Shown here piece after piece: positions 1 to 11,292 of a stretch of 64,000 nt of DNA; the first letter of the stretch is position 1, and each line of letters begins with the position of its first letter. The translations under genes and the position numbers were made by a program. The stretch comes from Antedon mediterranea. Its lineage: Eukaryota > Echinodermata > Crinoidea > Comatulida > Antedonidae. Below the pieces are notes generated by a model. The model had not been told where the DNA came from and did not search any database. It saw only the letters and a program-made list of their open reading frames with translations. The stretch is taken from the NCBI RefSeq assembly GCF_964355755.1, contig NC_092676.1:1530288-1594287 (forward strand), in the 5' to 3' direction.

Positions 1-1114
1 GTAGAAATAGAAAAAGAAACATAGTTGTCTATAGTTATTCCAACTGGGATTTTTCAATTATAGTTTACCACGTTATAATCTGCTTTTGCTTTTGCTAGAT
101 CAATAAAATACATTGTCGCGGAAGCTAGCAGCTGTCACTATAATGAAAACATTTTGGAAAGTCCAACTGAACTATTTTTGGAATATGACATCATCCCTTT
201 CAGGCTCCGTTGAGTAAACATTTTTGATTTTATAAATGGGACTCGTTTCTGCTGCGAGAAAATGCAGTAAAGAGGAAAATACTGCAGTATGTGTATGAAT
301 TACCTTTATTTTTGGCAGCAGGAACAAGACAAATTTTAAATAGCTGTTTAAATGGTGCTCTCAAAATAATAAAAACATTCATACACATCCAAGGGTAATG
401 TCAATTAAACGGTTCATACTGTAAAAAGATCTACAACAAATCTTGATGTTTTGTCCGCCTGAGCATATTGCATTTTTATGTAAAATATATAGATATTTAC
501 ATAAAACAGATCATGGCCCAAACTTTTTAGCATAAATCTCAATTTCCAGGCATTTATATTTGCTTAATATTAAAGAAAATATTTTTAGCATTTTGTATAT
601 AAATTGTGATTGTCAAAAATGTTTAGGTCAATAACTATATTATCAGTCAGAAATGTTGGCCAACTCTGACGTAATTGTACTGAATGCTCATATGTTGGTG
701 AAGTATCCACTGCTTCATTGGGCTTTTAAATATACTAAGGTTGAACTATAAAAGCCAGGCTTTAAATTAAAGTTTTCGCAAAGTGTTTCAGTCACACTAA
801 CATTCAGGACAATACACAAAACAATAGCAATAGTGGTAATCTATTGAATAATGGACTAATCGACTAACTATGTACTTACACAGTTGCCACATCCCAATGT
901 ATAACCATCTTCATTAAGTACAAATAACCTTATAAAATGCAACTTCAAATTGTCAAAATTATTACCAAAAAAATCCCAAACTTTATGGTAAAACATTCAG
1001 CATACAAAAGTATTTAGGTATCTGCTTATGAGAAATTTCACCACAGGCAGAATCGATTGTAGATTTTCATGAAATTTAGATAGCTCACAGATGTTCTTTT
1101 TGTTTTTTACACAG
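1..1114. other. Upstream region of first TRIM-NHL gene
   Basis: AT-rich DNA with no credible ORF. A segment near 150-215 (attttggaaagtccaa, then a TGACATCATC-like stretch) resembles 4720-4765 upstream of the second TRIM gene, so it may be part of the duplicated promoter region. The last bases before 1115 are a pyrimidine-rich tract ending in ACACAG, a good 3' splice site. No GT donor for a leader exon could be assigned here. Confidence 0.4.
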
Positions 1115-3268
1115 ATGTCAGAACAAAAGGCATTGCAATTTTTAGACAAAACTGATCTTGAATGTGCAATCTGTCTAGAAAGACTGACAGAACCAAAAAC
1201 ACTTGAGTGTCTCCATAGTTACTGTCTTCATTGCCTGCATAGTTTCATTGAAAAATATGGGAAAATAAAGTGTCCAAAATGCTGTAAGATGCATGATGAT
1301 GAGTTAAATCAAGTTGATTTGAAAAATCTTACTACTAATGAAATGTTAAGTTATCAGCTTGAGTATGTTAAGAAAATTGAAACTAAAAAACCACAAACAT
1401 GTTTAAGCTGTGATGATCAACCTGAATACTACTGCTCTGAATGTCAAATTTATCAATGTGGACAATGTATCCAACAGCATAAAATAATCCCTGTACTGAA
1501 AGATCACTCACTGTACACACTGGACGAAAATGATCTGCCGAATAAATGTAAATATCACAGAGATTGCATGCTTGAATTTTGTTGTAGAACTTGCACCAAA
1601 AGTGGATGCAAGAAATGTGAACATGTTCTTTGTTGTTATCAAAATGAACATAATGTGATTCCATTCAAGATTGCTGTAGATGAGTTTAATCAAAATGCTA
1701 CAAAAGTTAAACAAACTGCTGAAGAAATAAAAAAAAGTTCTGACTTTGAATCTAGAATACAGATATGCAGAACAGCAATTGATTTACAAGAAAAAAACAT
1801 TATGAAAAAGATTCAGGAGAAAAGCAGAGCAATGATGACAGATCTTGACAAAATTGAAAAAGAAAATAAAGAAGTTGTTAAGGATGTTGTTAAACAAATT
1901 GATGCAAGGTTGACAAAAGTAAATGAGATGTTGCCATTATTGAATAGAAGAAACAAACCAGATGAAACAGAAACACTTAAATCTCATGAGGCAAATATCA
2001 ATGCTTTGAATGAAGAAGTTTTGGAAGCAAATTTTGATGAATCAATTTTTAAAATAAATGTGCCTAGTTTCCTTCCATCTAAAAACTTGGATAATGTGAT
2101 AAATTTAGAAGGTATTGGTAAAATTGTGAATGTTAAAAGTGCATATGAAATTGCGGAAGGTGATGAATCTATTACAGTCACAAAGGGACAGCCATTTGAA
2201 GTGAAAGCTGTTTCAAATTCAGTAGGAAGTGATGCATCTCTATTGTCTGCCACTATATTTAATGAATCAGGTGAAGAATCGGCCATTGAAGTAAAAGACC
2301 AGGGAAGTGGAGATTACAAAGTAACAGGAAGATGCCCTAAAGAAGGAGATTGGAAGATGATGATCACTGCTAGAGGAGAACAAATCAAAGGATCACCAGT
2401 GGATATCAAGGTGGAAGCACTAGGACTTGTACACACCATTGATAACATAACAGATCTTAAAACAGATATACAAGACCTAGCAATGGATCTGAGCAATGTA
2501 GAAGATGTCATACTAGATAAAGATGGATGTATAATTGTATCTAGTCATAGTAAATATTTATTGAAGTTCAACAAAGAATATTCATTTATTGGTAAAATAG
2601 AGGTACCTGAAAATATACAGGTTGATCAGATGCATCAGATGGGTGATGGTCACATTGTGTATCCTGATACATTAAACAAAACTGTTGTCATGTGTAATGA
2701 TCAATTTCAACAAATTATTCGTACATTTTGTAAGGGAACATTAAAAGAACCACGTGGACTGGCAGTAAATAAGGAAACTAGAACAATGTATGTTGCAGAT
2801 AGTGAATGTCATTGTGTGTTTAAATTTAATGTTGGTAATGGTGCACTTCTTGGTCAAATTGGGTCATATGGTATCAAAGGCGGCTATATGAATCGACCAT
2901 ATGATGTTACACTAACAAAGGAGGGTAACTTGATAGTGACTGACAGTGGAAATCACAGAATACAAATGTTTGATGGAAATGATAAGTTTATGAGAATTCT
3001 TATATGCAGAGGTAAAGAAGATGGCCATGTTAATTTTCCAAAATATGTAGCCATAGATTCTGAAGAAAACATACTGGTATCAAGTGATAGTAAAGTACAA
3101 TTATTTGATAAAAATGGGGTTTTTATTAAACAAATACTTGGAGATAATCGCCCTGAAGGAATTGAAGTAATATCTAATCAACCAAGAAGAGTAGGTGTAT
3201 TATTAAACACGCAACCTTTAAAAGCATTTCTTATAAGCAGTAGTAAATTTACTATATATAATTATTAA
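1115..3268 (+). CDS. TRIM-NHL protein, TRIM2/3/71-like (copy 1)
   Basis: Predicted RING-type E3 ubiquitin ligase of 717 residues in one uninterrupted exon. Visible domains are a C3HC4 RING (C17, C20, C32, H34, C37, C40, C53, C56), two B-boxes (about 95-190), a coiled coil (about 195-320), a filamin-type Ig repeat (about 350-440) and a C-terminal NHL beta-propeller. The order is that of the TRIM2/TRIM3/TRIM71 group, where NHL and filamin domains bind RNA or protein targets. I chose the Met at 1115 because TTTTTTACACAG directly before it looks like a splice acceptor; an in-frame ATG at 1091 would add eight residues. Compared with the other two copies it lacks 12 residues early in the coiled coil (an in-frame 36-base deletion), and its last NHL blade is longer and diverged. 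Exact orthology within the TRIM-NHL group is not resolved. Confidence 0.9.
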   Translation: MSEQKALQFLDKTDLECAICLERLTEPKTLECLHSYCLHCLHSFIEKYGKIKCPKCCKMHDDELNQVDLKNLTTNEMLSYQLEYVKKIETKKPQTCLSCDDQPEYYCSECQIYQCGQCIQQHKIIPVLKDHSLYTLDENDLPNKCKYHRDCMLEFCCRTCTKSGCKKCEHVLCCYQNEHNVIPFKIAVDEFNQNATKVKQTAEEIKKSSDFESRIQICRTAIDLQEKNIMKKIQEKSRAMMTDLDKIEKENKEVVKDVVKQIDARLTKVNEMLPLLNRRNKPDETETLKSHEANINALNEEVLEANFDESIFKINVPSFLPSKNLDNVINLEGIGKIVNVKSAYEIAEGDESITVTKGQPFEVKAVSNSVGSDASLLSATIFNESGEESAIEVKDQGSGDYKVTGRCPKEGDWKMMITARGEQIKGSPVDIKVEALGLVHTIDNITDLKTDIQDLAMDLSNVEDVILDKDGCIIVSSHSKYLLKFNKEYSFIGKIEVPENIQVDQMHQMGDGHIVYPDTLNKTVVMCNDQFQQIIRTFCKGTLKEPRGLAVNKETRTMYVADSECHCVFKFNVGNGALLGQIGSYGIKGGYMNRPYDVTLTKEGNLIVTDSGNHRIQMFDGNDKFMRILICRGKEDGHVNFPKYVAIDSEENILVSSDSKVQLFDKNGVFIKQILGDNRPEGIEVISNQPRRVGVLLNTQPLKAFLISSSKFTIYNY

Positions 3269-3770
3269 TTGACATATTCTTTTCAATATTCTAAAAAGAA
3301 TCACTTTTCAGTCAAACTAGCAAGGAAAAAAAAAATTATCCCAATGAACAGGAACTAAGGTAATCCTCAATGAAAACCAAGAAATACTTAATAAAACTGA
3401 TATTTATTGTCATGAAACTGTATTTCAAATTAAAAGAACATGAAGTAAAAAAAAGAAATATCACACTAATATATTGTAGCAAATGTTACAAACGACAATG
3501 AAGTAAATTTGAAATGGTCAAACATGGGAAATTTTGATTTAAAATACTCTTTTTTGTTACTCCATAAGCTACACATTGATGGCAAAGTAAAAGCTTTCCA
3601 ATTTAAATAACTACACAAAATTATTTTGACAAATGAAAGGTTGTTCAGGATCAGATTAACTGAATCCAACTTGTGTTCCTTTTGTATAAAAAAAAATAAA
3701 GACCAAATACAGTAAGTGGTTAAATCTAAAAAAAAAAAACCTTGTCTGACAGAAAATGTTAATTTTTTGC
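3269..3770 (+). other. 3' flank of TRIM copy 1
   Basis: AT-rich 3' flank. AATAAA at 3390-3395 is a candidate polyadenylation signal about 120 bases after the stop. No other gene is visible. Confidence 0.4.
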
Positions 3771-4102
3771 TTTAAAGGGTTATTGTCCTCATGAAAAAAA
3801 GTTGTTTTTTTCAAATTAGTTTATTGAATATGTCATTTTAATTTTCCCTAATAGATATTCCCTTTGACCAAAAATTGGATAAAAAACAATTATTCACCTG
3901 TAATTTAAAGCAAAAAATAGCTGCCAGCCAATGGGTTTTTGATTGAATTTAACAATTTGTTTTGTCTTTTTATATTAAGTTAAAACAACATTTTTTTGTT
4001 TCTGCAAAAGTGATTCTTTATTAAAACAAAAAAATGGCCTATTCAAAATCTGATTTTATTAATCATCATTTTTCAATTTTTTCGGGAACAATACATCTTT
4101 AA
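3771..4102. mobile_element. MITE with TTTAAAG / CTTTAAA inverted ends
   Basis: Begins TTTAAAGGGTTATTGTCC and ends with the rough reverse complement (GGGAACAATACATCTTTAAA). Related copies in reverse orientation lie at about 40427-40700 and 40930-41050, and the 3' half recurs near 10861 and 29410. No coding capacity. Confidence 0.6.
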
Positions 4103-4710
4103 ATTACAATTTTTCCAGTAAATATTTGTTTTTTGCTATTCGATGGAATATTTTAAAATGATATTGTAGAATCACATTTGTTTCATGTTATAATGTATTA
4201 TAAATGAAAATGTCATTGTACATTATTTTATATTAGTTATTACAATTTAATTGTTCTCACCATACAATTCAATTAAGGTCTTTTTTATGTGGACAATAAT
4301 AATTACATAATAAATATATTGAAACACTAAATTTATAATCTCTTTTTCTTTCGGGATATGCCAGACATCAATTTAATACTCAACGGCAACAGCTATTGAT
4401 ACTATTATTTTAGTATTGGTTTTACCAATGTTCCTTATATGGAACTGACCAATCAGCTTCAGGAACACACAATATTAACCACAGTTAAGACTTTAGACTT
4501 ACAAATAGTCATGGACCAATGCACACTGCATTGTGAAAGGAAAACTAAGTGTGATAGGCTTATACAGAGTTTTTATTTTTTTGAAATAAAGAAAACATTT
4601 ATTCACAATAACCATGTAAAATGCTATTATACTGTGCACAGTTTTTGTAAAATTTATTATATTATATTTATTGATAAACTTATTTCGTAGGGTTTCAGCA
4701 ACGAAAGAAT
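4103..4710. other. AT-rich intergenic stretch
   Basis: No gene seen. The one small ORF here (4439-4690) has no recognisable domain and low-complexity flanks, so it is not called. Confidence 0.4.
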
Positions 4711-4860
4711 CTGCATAGTGAATATTTTGGAAAGTCCAATAAAGTATTTTTAGAGTGTGACATCATCACTTCCTTGAAAGTAGCTGCTCACATACATTGC
4801 ATATAGGACCTCCTCACATTTACACCACTATATTTCTAAAATTCATCTTATATTAACGTA
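4711..4860 (+). promoter_or_regulatory. Candidate promoter and leader exon of TRIM copy 2
   Basis: The segment from about 4785 (CATATAGGACCTC) to TTCTAAAATTCAT and a GTAAGTATATTATG donor near 4858 has a clear counterpart upstream of TRIM copy 3 (22105-22190). Conservation of this block, a TATA-like core and a donor matching the acceptor before the ATG fit a non-coding first exon with an intron of about 2.7 kb. Inferred only; no transcript evidence. Confidence 0.4.
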
Positions 4861-4967
4861 AGTATATTATGTACATTATTTTATTGTATACTCTTTTGTT
4901 AAAGTTATTAGTAAAACATGGAGTAAAAAGCATTGCAAATACCTGTTCATTTTATTACTGTACACTA

Positions 4968-4976
4968 TTTATGTTT
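4968..4976. repeat. 9-bp target-site duplication, left
   Basis: TTTATGTTT directly before the left inverted end; the same nine bases follow the right end at 7324-7332. Confidence 0.85.
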
Positions 4977-7323
4977 CGCCGTGACTAAAGATACGGTACC
5001 GTATCCTAACTTCCGTTAGCTAAAGGTACGGTAAAATTGCATTACGTCATAATCAGTCAATGGGGTGCTGGTACGTGTGTGACGTCATCGTATAAGGACT
5101 TTGGATTTATTTTCATATCGCAAAAACAGTGATTTGAACTGCTTAACATTTCTTTATGTTTCATTTATCGCTATTATCGCAGTCGTGTGTGACAAAAACT
5201 AAATGTAGCCTACGTCTGTACATGTTGATTTTGGTTCTAGAATACAGAAAACCGTTTCAAAAGAGGCCTAGGCCTACTTACTACGTACTATAACCTCATT
5301 ATATGAGTTTGTTTGTGTAGAGAAAGCGGTGCCAGGCTGGGGACAGCTGCATGTACGTGTACGCTGATTTCTGTGACTCACTCAGCCCTGGGGCTACTGT
5401 CTAAATCATAGTATTTGAGGGCCCCTTAATGTCCGCATTTGCTTGTTGTTTATGGCTACGGGGGCTCTAGCCCCCTCATCGGGGAGCCTAGCCCCCCCCC
5501 GTCGGGGAACACGGGTACTTTTTGTCGGGGAATATAATATACAGTAAAAAACGTTCGCGTTCACTTCATACAGCGCCTAGAAAACCACGACGTTCCATTG
5601 ACCGTGAGAGTACGTCAGAGGGCTATTATGCACTTTTATGCATTCATTATTGCCAGCGATCTAACTTACTACTAAACATTAGCTAGGTACGCACTTGTCT
5701 GGCGGTATCCCATTGTACGAATCGTTCAACATTGGGTCGAGACGCGTGATATCAAGTTCCATCCAGGGACTGAAATGTGTAATGTAGTTATTTTCCAGGC
5801 GAAGTTTACCGACGGTTTACCGAAGGGAACACGGGTACTTTTTGTCGGGGAATATAATATACAGTAAAAAGCGTTCGCGTTCACTTCGTAGCTAGCTTCA
5901 GCACCTAGAAAACCGCGACTTTTCATTGACCGTGAGAGTACGTCAGAGTGATATTATGCACTTTATATGCATTCATTATTGCCAGCGATCTAACTTACTA
6001 CTAAACAATAGCTAGGTACGCACTTGTCTGGCGGTATCCCTTTGTACGAATCGTTCAACGTTGGGTCGAGACGCGTGATATCATGTTCCATCGGGGGACC
6101 AAAATGTGTACTGTAGTTATTTTCCAGGCAAAGTTTACCGACGGTTACGTTGTGTACTGTGTCGACGTACACTACACTACAGCAAAAAAAAATTAAGTTA
6201 ATTGTTCGTATGTTCACCAATTTTTTAATTTACAAGTAACCTTCTGTACCGTGGGGCACCTAAAATAAATGTTTCATCCATTACTAAACAAAAAAAACGT
6301 GCCATTTTCGCTTAGCAAACATCTTATTATAGCTAAGTTATTACATTTTCAATGTCCTGTATGTCATGAATTTCTCACCACTCGGAAGTCCAGATAGTAC
6401 GCACGCATACACTTGGGAGGAATAAACTTATTTCCCCGACTGAAAAAGGTCTACTTGCGTTTTTTAAGCCTCTAGGCCTGATGTTTCCAAAGTATGAAAT
6501 GCAATTTTTTGAAGACCTGCAGCTCTAGTTTTCAACATTTTCTTAGCTCATCCCCAACAATAAAGCTGGTCATATTTCGAAGTACAAGAAGTGCATTTTC
6601 CGGGACCTAACATCTCTATTTTTCAAACATTTCTTAGCTCAATCACAACCATGATAGGGATATATTTTGTTTCATGTTTTGAAGTATAATAAGTCCAATT
6701 TCCGGGACCTCCAACTCTATTTTTCTAAATTTTCTTTGAACTTTTATTTTTGAAACAGTCATCGCGCATCGTTTTTTTGCACGCAGTATTTTATTTATGC
6801 ATTATAAAAAATGGAAAAAATGGCTACCCTAAATCTGATTAAAATGACCTCAAATGACGCTAGAACGTTGCTTCCAGGGCCTTAGCCCCCTGGACCCCCA
6901 CCGGGGGCCCTTGGCGGCCCCCTGGCCCCCAGCCTAGTGATGCTCGCTTTGCTCGCATAGCCCCCTCGTCGGGGAATGTAGCCCCCGCGTCGGGAACATC
7001 CTGGCGCCACCACTGCCACCAACCACATGAACTTGCTTTATTACTAAAGCATCGACGTTGTTGCCCGTTATTAAACTTCTGGATTCAACATTTCTGGGTC
7101 TAGCCCCAGGGCTGAGTCACAGAATCAGCCCACACATCCATGCAGCCTGTTGCCGCCATAGGCATTTTCTACACAGACGCGATATGAAAAAAAATCCAAA
7201 GAGCTTATACGATGACGTCACACACGTACCAGCACCCCATTGGCTGATTATGACGTCATGCAATTTTACCGTACCTTTAGTAAGCAGAAGTTAGGATACG
7301 GTACCGTATCTTTAGCCACGGCG
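4977..7323. mobile_element. Mutator-like non-autonomous DNA transposon
   Basis: A 2347-bp element with 145-bp terminal inverted repeats (4977-5121 and 7179-7323, roughly 95% alike by eye), each starting CGCCGTG and containing the palindrome GATACGGTACCGTATC. Inverted similarity continues inward (about 5316-5400 against 7090-7175) after a block of about 190 bp present only on the left. A 9-bp duplication TTTATGTTT flanks it. Long TIRs with a 9-bp duplication are typical of the Mutator superfamily. No transposase ORF remains. It sits between the probable leader exon and coding exon of TRIM copy 2; the corresponding site in copy 3 (near 22234) lacks it. Confidence 0.85.
5503..6150. repeat. Internal tandem duplication, about 320 bp x 2
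   Basis: The stretch starting GGGAACACGGGTACTTTTTG at about 5503 is repeated from about 5826 with few changes. Both lie inside the Mutator-like element. A weaker repeat of about 110 bp follows at about 6525-6735 (units around TTTCCGGGACCT). Confidence 0.75.
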
Positions 7324-7327
7324 TTTA

Positions 7328-7607
7328 TGTTTAAGCCTGGCCCTACCTGGGATAGGATAGAGATTTAGGCAGGTTCTTTACACCCCTTATCTTAAAACAC
7401 TTCATCATACTCACACCTTATAATTAGAAAAAAGTTATAAATTTATATCTTAACTTAAGTCAATCAACTTAAATATTTGCCAATTGAAATTTATTTTATA
7501 ATTAGGGCCAAATTTATATTCTTTGCTTGTGAGTACTTTATTTGTATGTATGGCAGACAAAAAATATAGATAGTTTATAGAACATGCATTTGTTGAATTT
7601 TTTACAG
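7328..7607 (+). promoter_or_regulatory. Conserved leader-intron 3' part of TRIM copy 2
   Basis: From TTTAAGCCTGGCCCTA to TTTTTTACAG this matches 22238-22636 upstream of copy 3, including AAATATTTGCCAATT and GAGTACTTTATTTGT. It ends in a 3' splice site at the ATG. Confidence 0.5.
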
Positions 7608-9767
7608 ATGTCTAAACAAAAGGCATTACAATTTTTGGACAAACATGATCTTGAATGTGCAATCTGTCTGGAAAGACTGACAGAACCAAAAACACTTGAG
7701 TGTCTCCATAGTTACTGTCTTCATTGCCTGCAGGGTTTATTTAAAACAAGAGGCAAAATAAAATGTCCAAAATGCTGTACACTGCATGATGAGTTAAATC
7801 AAGTTGATTTGAAAGATCTTACTACCAATGAAATGTTAAGTGATCAAGTTGAGTATGTTGAGAAGATTGAATCTGAAAAACCAACAAAATGTTTAAGTTG
7901 TGATGATAATCAACCTGAATACTACTGCTCTGAATGTCAAATGTATCTATGTGGACAATGCATCCATCAGCATAAAATAATCCCTGTATTGAAAGACCAT
8001 TCATTGTACAAACTGGATAAAAATGTGGTAGATGATTTACCAAATAAATGTAAAATCCATGGAGACTGCATGCTTGAATTTTATTGCAAAACTTGTTCTA
8101 AAAGTGGATGTAAGAAATGTGAATATGTTCTTCGTTGTTATCAAAATGAACATAATGTGGTCCCATACATGATTGCTGTAGATGAGTTTAACCAAAATGC
8201 TAGAAAAGTTATAAAAACTGCTGAAGAAATTAAAGGAAAACTAAAAGCAACACGTGATACCATAACTAAAGAAAGTTCAGACTTTAAATCTCGAATACAG
8301 ATATGCAGAACAGCAATTAGATTGCAAGAAAAAAACATTATGAAAAAGATTCAGGAAAAAAGCAGAGCAATGATGACAGATCTTGACAAAATTGAAAAAG
8401 AAAATGAAGAAGTTGTTGATGATCGAGTTAAAAATATTGACTCAAAGTTAATAAAAGTTAATGAGATGTCACCATTAATTAACACAATGATGAACAAACC
8501 AGATGAAAGAGAAACACTTAAATCCCATGAGGCAAATGTCAATGTTGTTAAAGATGAAGTTTTGAAACCAAACTTTGATGAATCAATATTCAAGAAAATT
8601 ATCACACCTACTTTCATTCCAGCTAAAAACTTGGATAAAGTGATAAATTTAGATGGTATTGGTAAAATTTCAAATGCTGAATGTCCATATGAGGTTTCTG
8701 ATAAAGATAAAGAACCTATTACAGTCACAAAAGGACAGCCGTTTGAAGTGAAAGTTGTCTCAAGTTCAGTAAGAAATAAGAAATCTCACTTGTCTACCAC
8801 ATTAATTAATGAAGCAGGTGAAGAATCAATCACTACAGTGAAACATCAAGGAAGTGGAGAGTACAAAATAAAAGGAAGATGCCATAAAGAAGGAGAATGG
8901 AAGATGATGATCACCACTGGCGGTGTGCACATCAAAAGTTCACCAGTGGATATCAAGGTGGAAGCACTAGGACTTGTACATACCATTGATATAGAACAGT
9001 TTAAAATGAGTGAGCAAGTAGCAGATGTAATATTAGATAAAGATGGATGTATAATTGTATCTAGTTTTAGTAAAGATTTATTGAAGTTCAATCAAGAATA
9101 TTCATTTATTAGTAGAATAGAGGTACCAGAATATGTAAATGTTTATCGTATGCATCAAATAGGTGATGGTCACATTGTGTATAGTGACTTTTTGAACAAA
9201 AATGTTGTCATGTGTGATGATCAATTTCAACAAATTTGTACAATTGGTCAAGGAACATTAAAAGACCCACGTGGATTGACAGTGAATAAGGAAACTAGAA
9301 CCATGTATGTTGCAGACCCTGAATGTCATTGTGTGTTCAAATTTAATGTTGATAATGGCAGACTTGTTGGTAAAATAGGTTCACATGGCAGCAGAATGGG
9401 CAAAATAGATCAACCAGAAGGAGCTACCCTTACAAAGAATGGAAACTTGATTATTGCAGAATTTGGAAATAGCAGAATACAAATGTTTGATGCAAATGGC
9501 AAGTTTATAAGATTCCTTGTAGGCAGTGGTGTTGAAGATGGTTATGTTAATGGTCCTTATAACATAACCACTGATTCTGATGAAAACATGCTGGTATCAA
9601 GTTATAACAAACTACAATTATTTGATAAAAATGGAGTTTTTATCAAACGAATTGATGCTTATGGTGATTTAAATGTTCCCGGTGGATTAACCTTAATATC
9701 TAACAGACCAAGGAGGGTAGCCGTAGCAAACAAAGAAACAAAAAATGTAAAAATATATAATTATTGA
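7608..9767 (+). CDS. TRIM-NHL protein, TRIM2/3/71-like (copy 2)
   Basis: Predicted E3 ubiquitin ligase of 719 residues in a single coding exon. It has a C3HC4 RING at about 17-56, two B-boxes (about 95-190), a coiled coil (about 195-330), a filamin-type Ig repeat (about 345-440) and a six-bladed NHL region to the C-terminus. The protein ends KIYNY, shared with copy 3. The start at 7608 follows TTTTTTACAG, a splice acceptor; the in-frame ATG at 7584 would add eight residues. The coding frame is intact with no internal damage, and of the three copies it looks the most complete. Paralogy with copies 1 and 3 extends into upstream DNA, which points to segmental tandem duplication. Confidence 0.92.
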   Translation: MSKQKALQFLDKHDLECAICLERLTEPKTLECLHSYCLHCLQGLFKTRGKIKCPKCCTLHDELNQVDLKDLTTNEMLSDQVEYVEKIESEKPTKCLSCDDNQPEYYCSECQMYLCGQCIHQHKIIPVLKDHSLYKLDKNVVDDLPNKCKIHGDCMLEFYCKTCSKSGCKKCEYVLRCYQNEHNVVPYMIAVDEFNQNARKVIKTAEEIKGKLKATRDTITKESSDFKSRIQICRTAIRLQEKNIMKKIQEKSRAMMTDLDKIEKENEEVVDDRVKNIDSKLIKVNEMSPLINTMMNKPDERETLKSHEANVNVVKDEVLKPNFDESIFKKIITPTFIPAKNLDKVINLDGIGKISNAECPYEVSDKDKEPITVTKGQPFEVKVVSSSVRNKKSHLSTTLINEAGEESITTVKHQGSGEYKIKGRCHKEGEWKMMITTGGVHIKSSPVDIKVEALGLVHTIDIEQFKMSEQVADVILDKDGCIIVSSFSKDLLKFNQEYSFISRIEVPEYVNVYRMHQIGDGHIVYSDFLNKNVVMCDDQFQQICTIGQGTLKDPRGLTVNKETRTMYVADPECHCVFKFNVDNGRLVGKIGSHGSRMGKIDQPEGATLTKNGNLIIAEFGNSRIQMFDANGKFIRFLVGSGVEDGYVNGPYNITTDSDENMLVSSYNKLQLFDKNGVFIKRIDAYGDLNVPGGLTLISNRPRRVAVANKETKNVKIYNY

Positions 9768-10216
9768 TTAGCACACTGTTAGTTCTTAATACAAATGATG
9801 ATTTACTAGTTTAGGATGAATTGGAAGCTAATGTTATTTTTGTAAAAATTTGTAACTAAAATATGTAAAAAAATTTTAATTAGTACTAGTAGTTGTGGTT
9901 TAAAAAAAATGTAAACATTATACTTGATGAAGTATGTGTGTGCGCTATAAAAATCTTATTATTATTTATTATTACTTAAACATTTCAATGGTTTTTTATC
10001 ATTTCTGTTTGTACAATATGTCAAATTAATTAATGGGAAAAATAAATGAACAAAAGCTTTTTTTACAAGATAGATAACATTTAGCAGTACAGCTTCAAGA
10101 ATAGTTTAGTTAAATAAAAAGTTAAATAACAATTGCTATACAATTGTTTACCTCTACTATAGTGTTATTTGGTTTATTTAAATGATTATTCATGGTACAT
10201 AAATCAACATACATAC
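9768..10216. other. 3' flank of TRIM copy 2
   Basis: AT-rich, with a candidate AATAAA at 10041-10046. I looked here, on the minus strand, for the missing C-terminal exon of the EEF1AKMT1-like gene (the family's PRH...NEFRCY region) and saw none. Confidence 0.4.
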
Positions 10217-11292
10217 CTGTACACATGATAATCTTCTTTTTACAAATAAACTTGACAGTTTCAGCCGTTTTTTGTTGGCAGTCGTTTGTTAGAAATAGAG
10301 AGTCAACCACAACGTCAAATGCACTCTAGCTCAGCTTGTAACACTAATGGTTTGTTATAATCATAGATTATAAAATCATCTCCATATATTGAAAAGTATT
10401 TATTAAATTCAAACAGTTTCAATGTACAGCCACATTTATCAGATTCTGAGTGTTGGCGTACATAGACATCCGATTCTGACAAAAAAAATTATCAAAATTA
10501 TTATTAGTTCTTAATTAATGCTCTAAGGAATATTAAAATACATTTAACCATTCATAAACCACAAAGCTGGTTTTTGTTTTGAATATAAAGTGAATTATTG
10601 TAGCTACAGGATCAGTTACAGCAGTGGTTCATTTTGGCCACAGTAATGCCAACAAAAAAATAACATCCCTATGCAATTGTGAGTAAAGATGATGGTCACT
10701 AAAGATGAACGTCAGTAAAGCTGGCTAAAACCTTTCTACAGTATTTGATGGTTAGTAGCTTATAAATTATTAATTTAGCCCTTCACAACCAGCAACTGAA
10801 ATGACTGCAGAAAAATTATTTACATAAAAAAACTGTAATTTAAATAAAAAAATAGTCAGCTGCCAGCCAAATGAATTTTTGGTTGATTATTTAACAATTA
10901 ATTTTGTCATTTTATAAGTGAAAACATATTTTTCTGGTTTTTTTAATACAGAAGTGAATAACTTTGTTAAAATTACAAAATGGCCTATTATATTCAAAGT
11001 GTACTGCATAAAAGAAGAACATTACTTGTTATAAAGGCATTATTTGCGTTTCATACATCTGAATCCCTAGCGTTCTTCGGTCGTTCATAGATCACTTTGT
11101 TTCCAGTCAGTGGCCGAGGCTAGTCCCTTTCAACTATTACCCATCGACCGACCGAAGCCACTTTTTATTAGCCTAGCGTAACGGGCTAAATTTGTAATTG
11201 TTATAAAAGAAAATTAATTACCCAGTTTTCTTCAATATTTTCTACATTAGATGATTTATTTTTTTCCTTGCAGATATCTTTCATAACTTCAC
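10217..11292 (-). pseudogene. EEF1AKMT1-like lysine methyltransferase remnant
   Basis: Two exon-like pieces with splice signals. Exon 11222-11292 encodes a peptide ending NVENIEENW before a GT donor, which matches the family's IEENW. Exon 10217-10475 encodes FSIYGDDFIIYDYNKPL and, after a one-base frameshift, AFDVVVDSLFLTN...ICKKKIIMCTG before a GT donor. The family methylates lysine of elongation factor eEF1A using a DPPY motif; here DPPYL has become DSLFL, so catalysis would be lost. The middle exon (QLSQFWYS region) and the last exon were not found. Intronic sequence 10861-11221 is repeated at 29410-29704. A broken copy is the best reading. Confidence 0.7.

Noticed and set aside
4439-4690. 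83-codon ORF between TRIM genes
   Set aside because: Low-complexity, no homology recognised, and no splice or promoter support.
7058-7294. 78-codon ORF inside the Mutator-like element
   Set aside because: It runs into the terminal inverted repeat and shows no transposase motif.
10217-11292. Intact EEF1AKMT1 gene
   Set aside because: A frameshift, loss of the DPPY motif and missing middle and last exons argue for a pseudogene.
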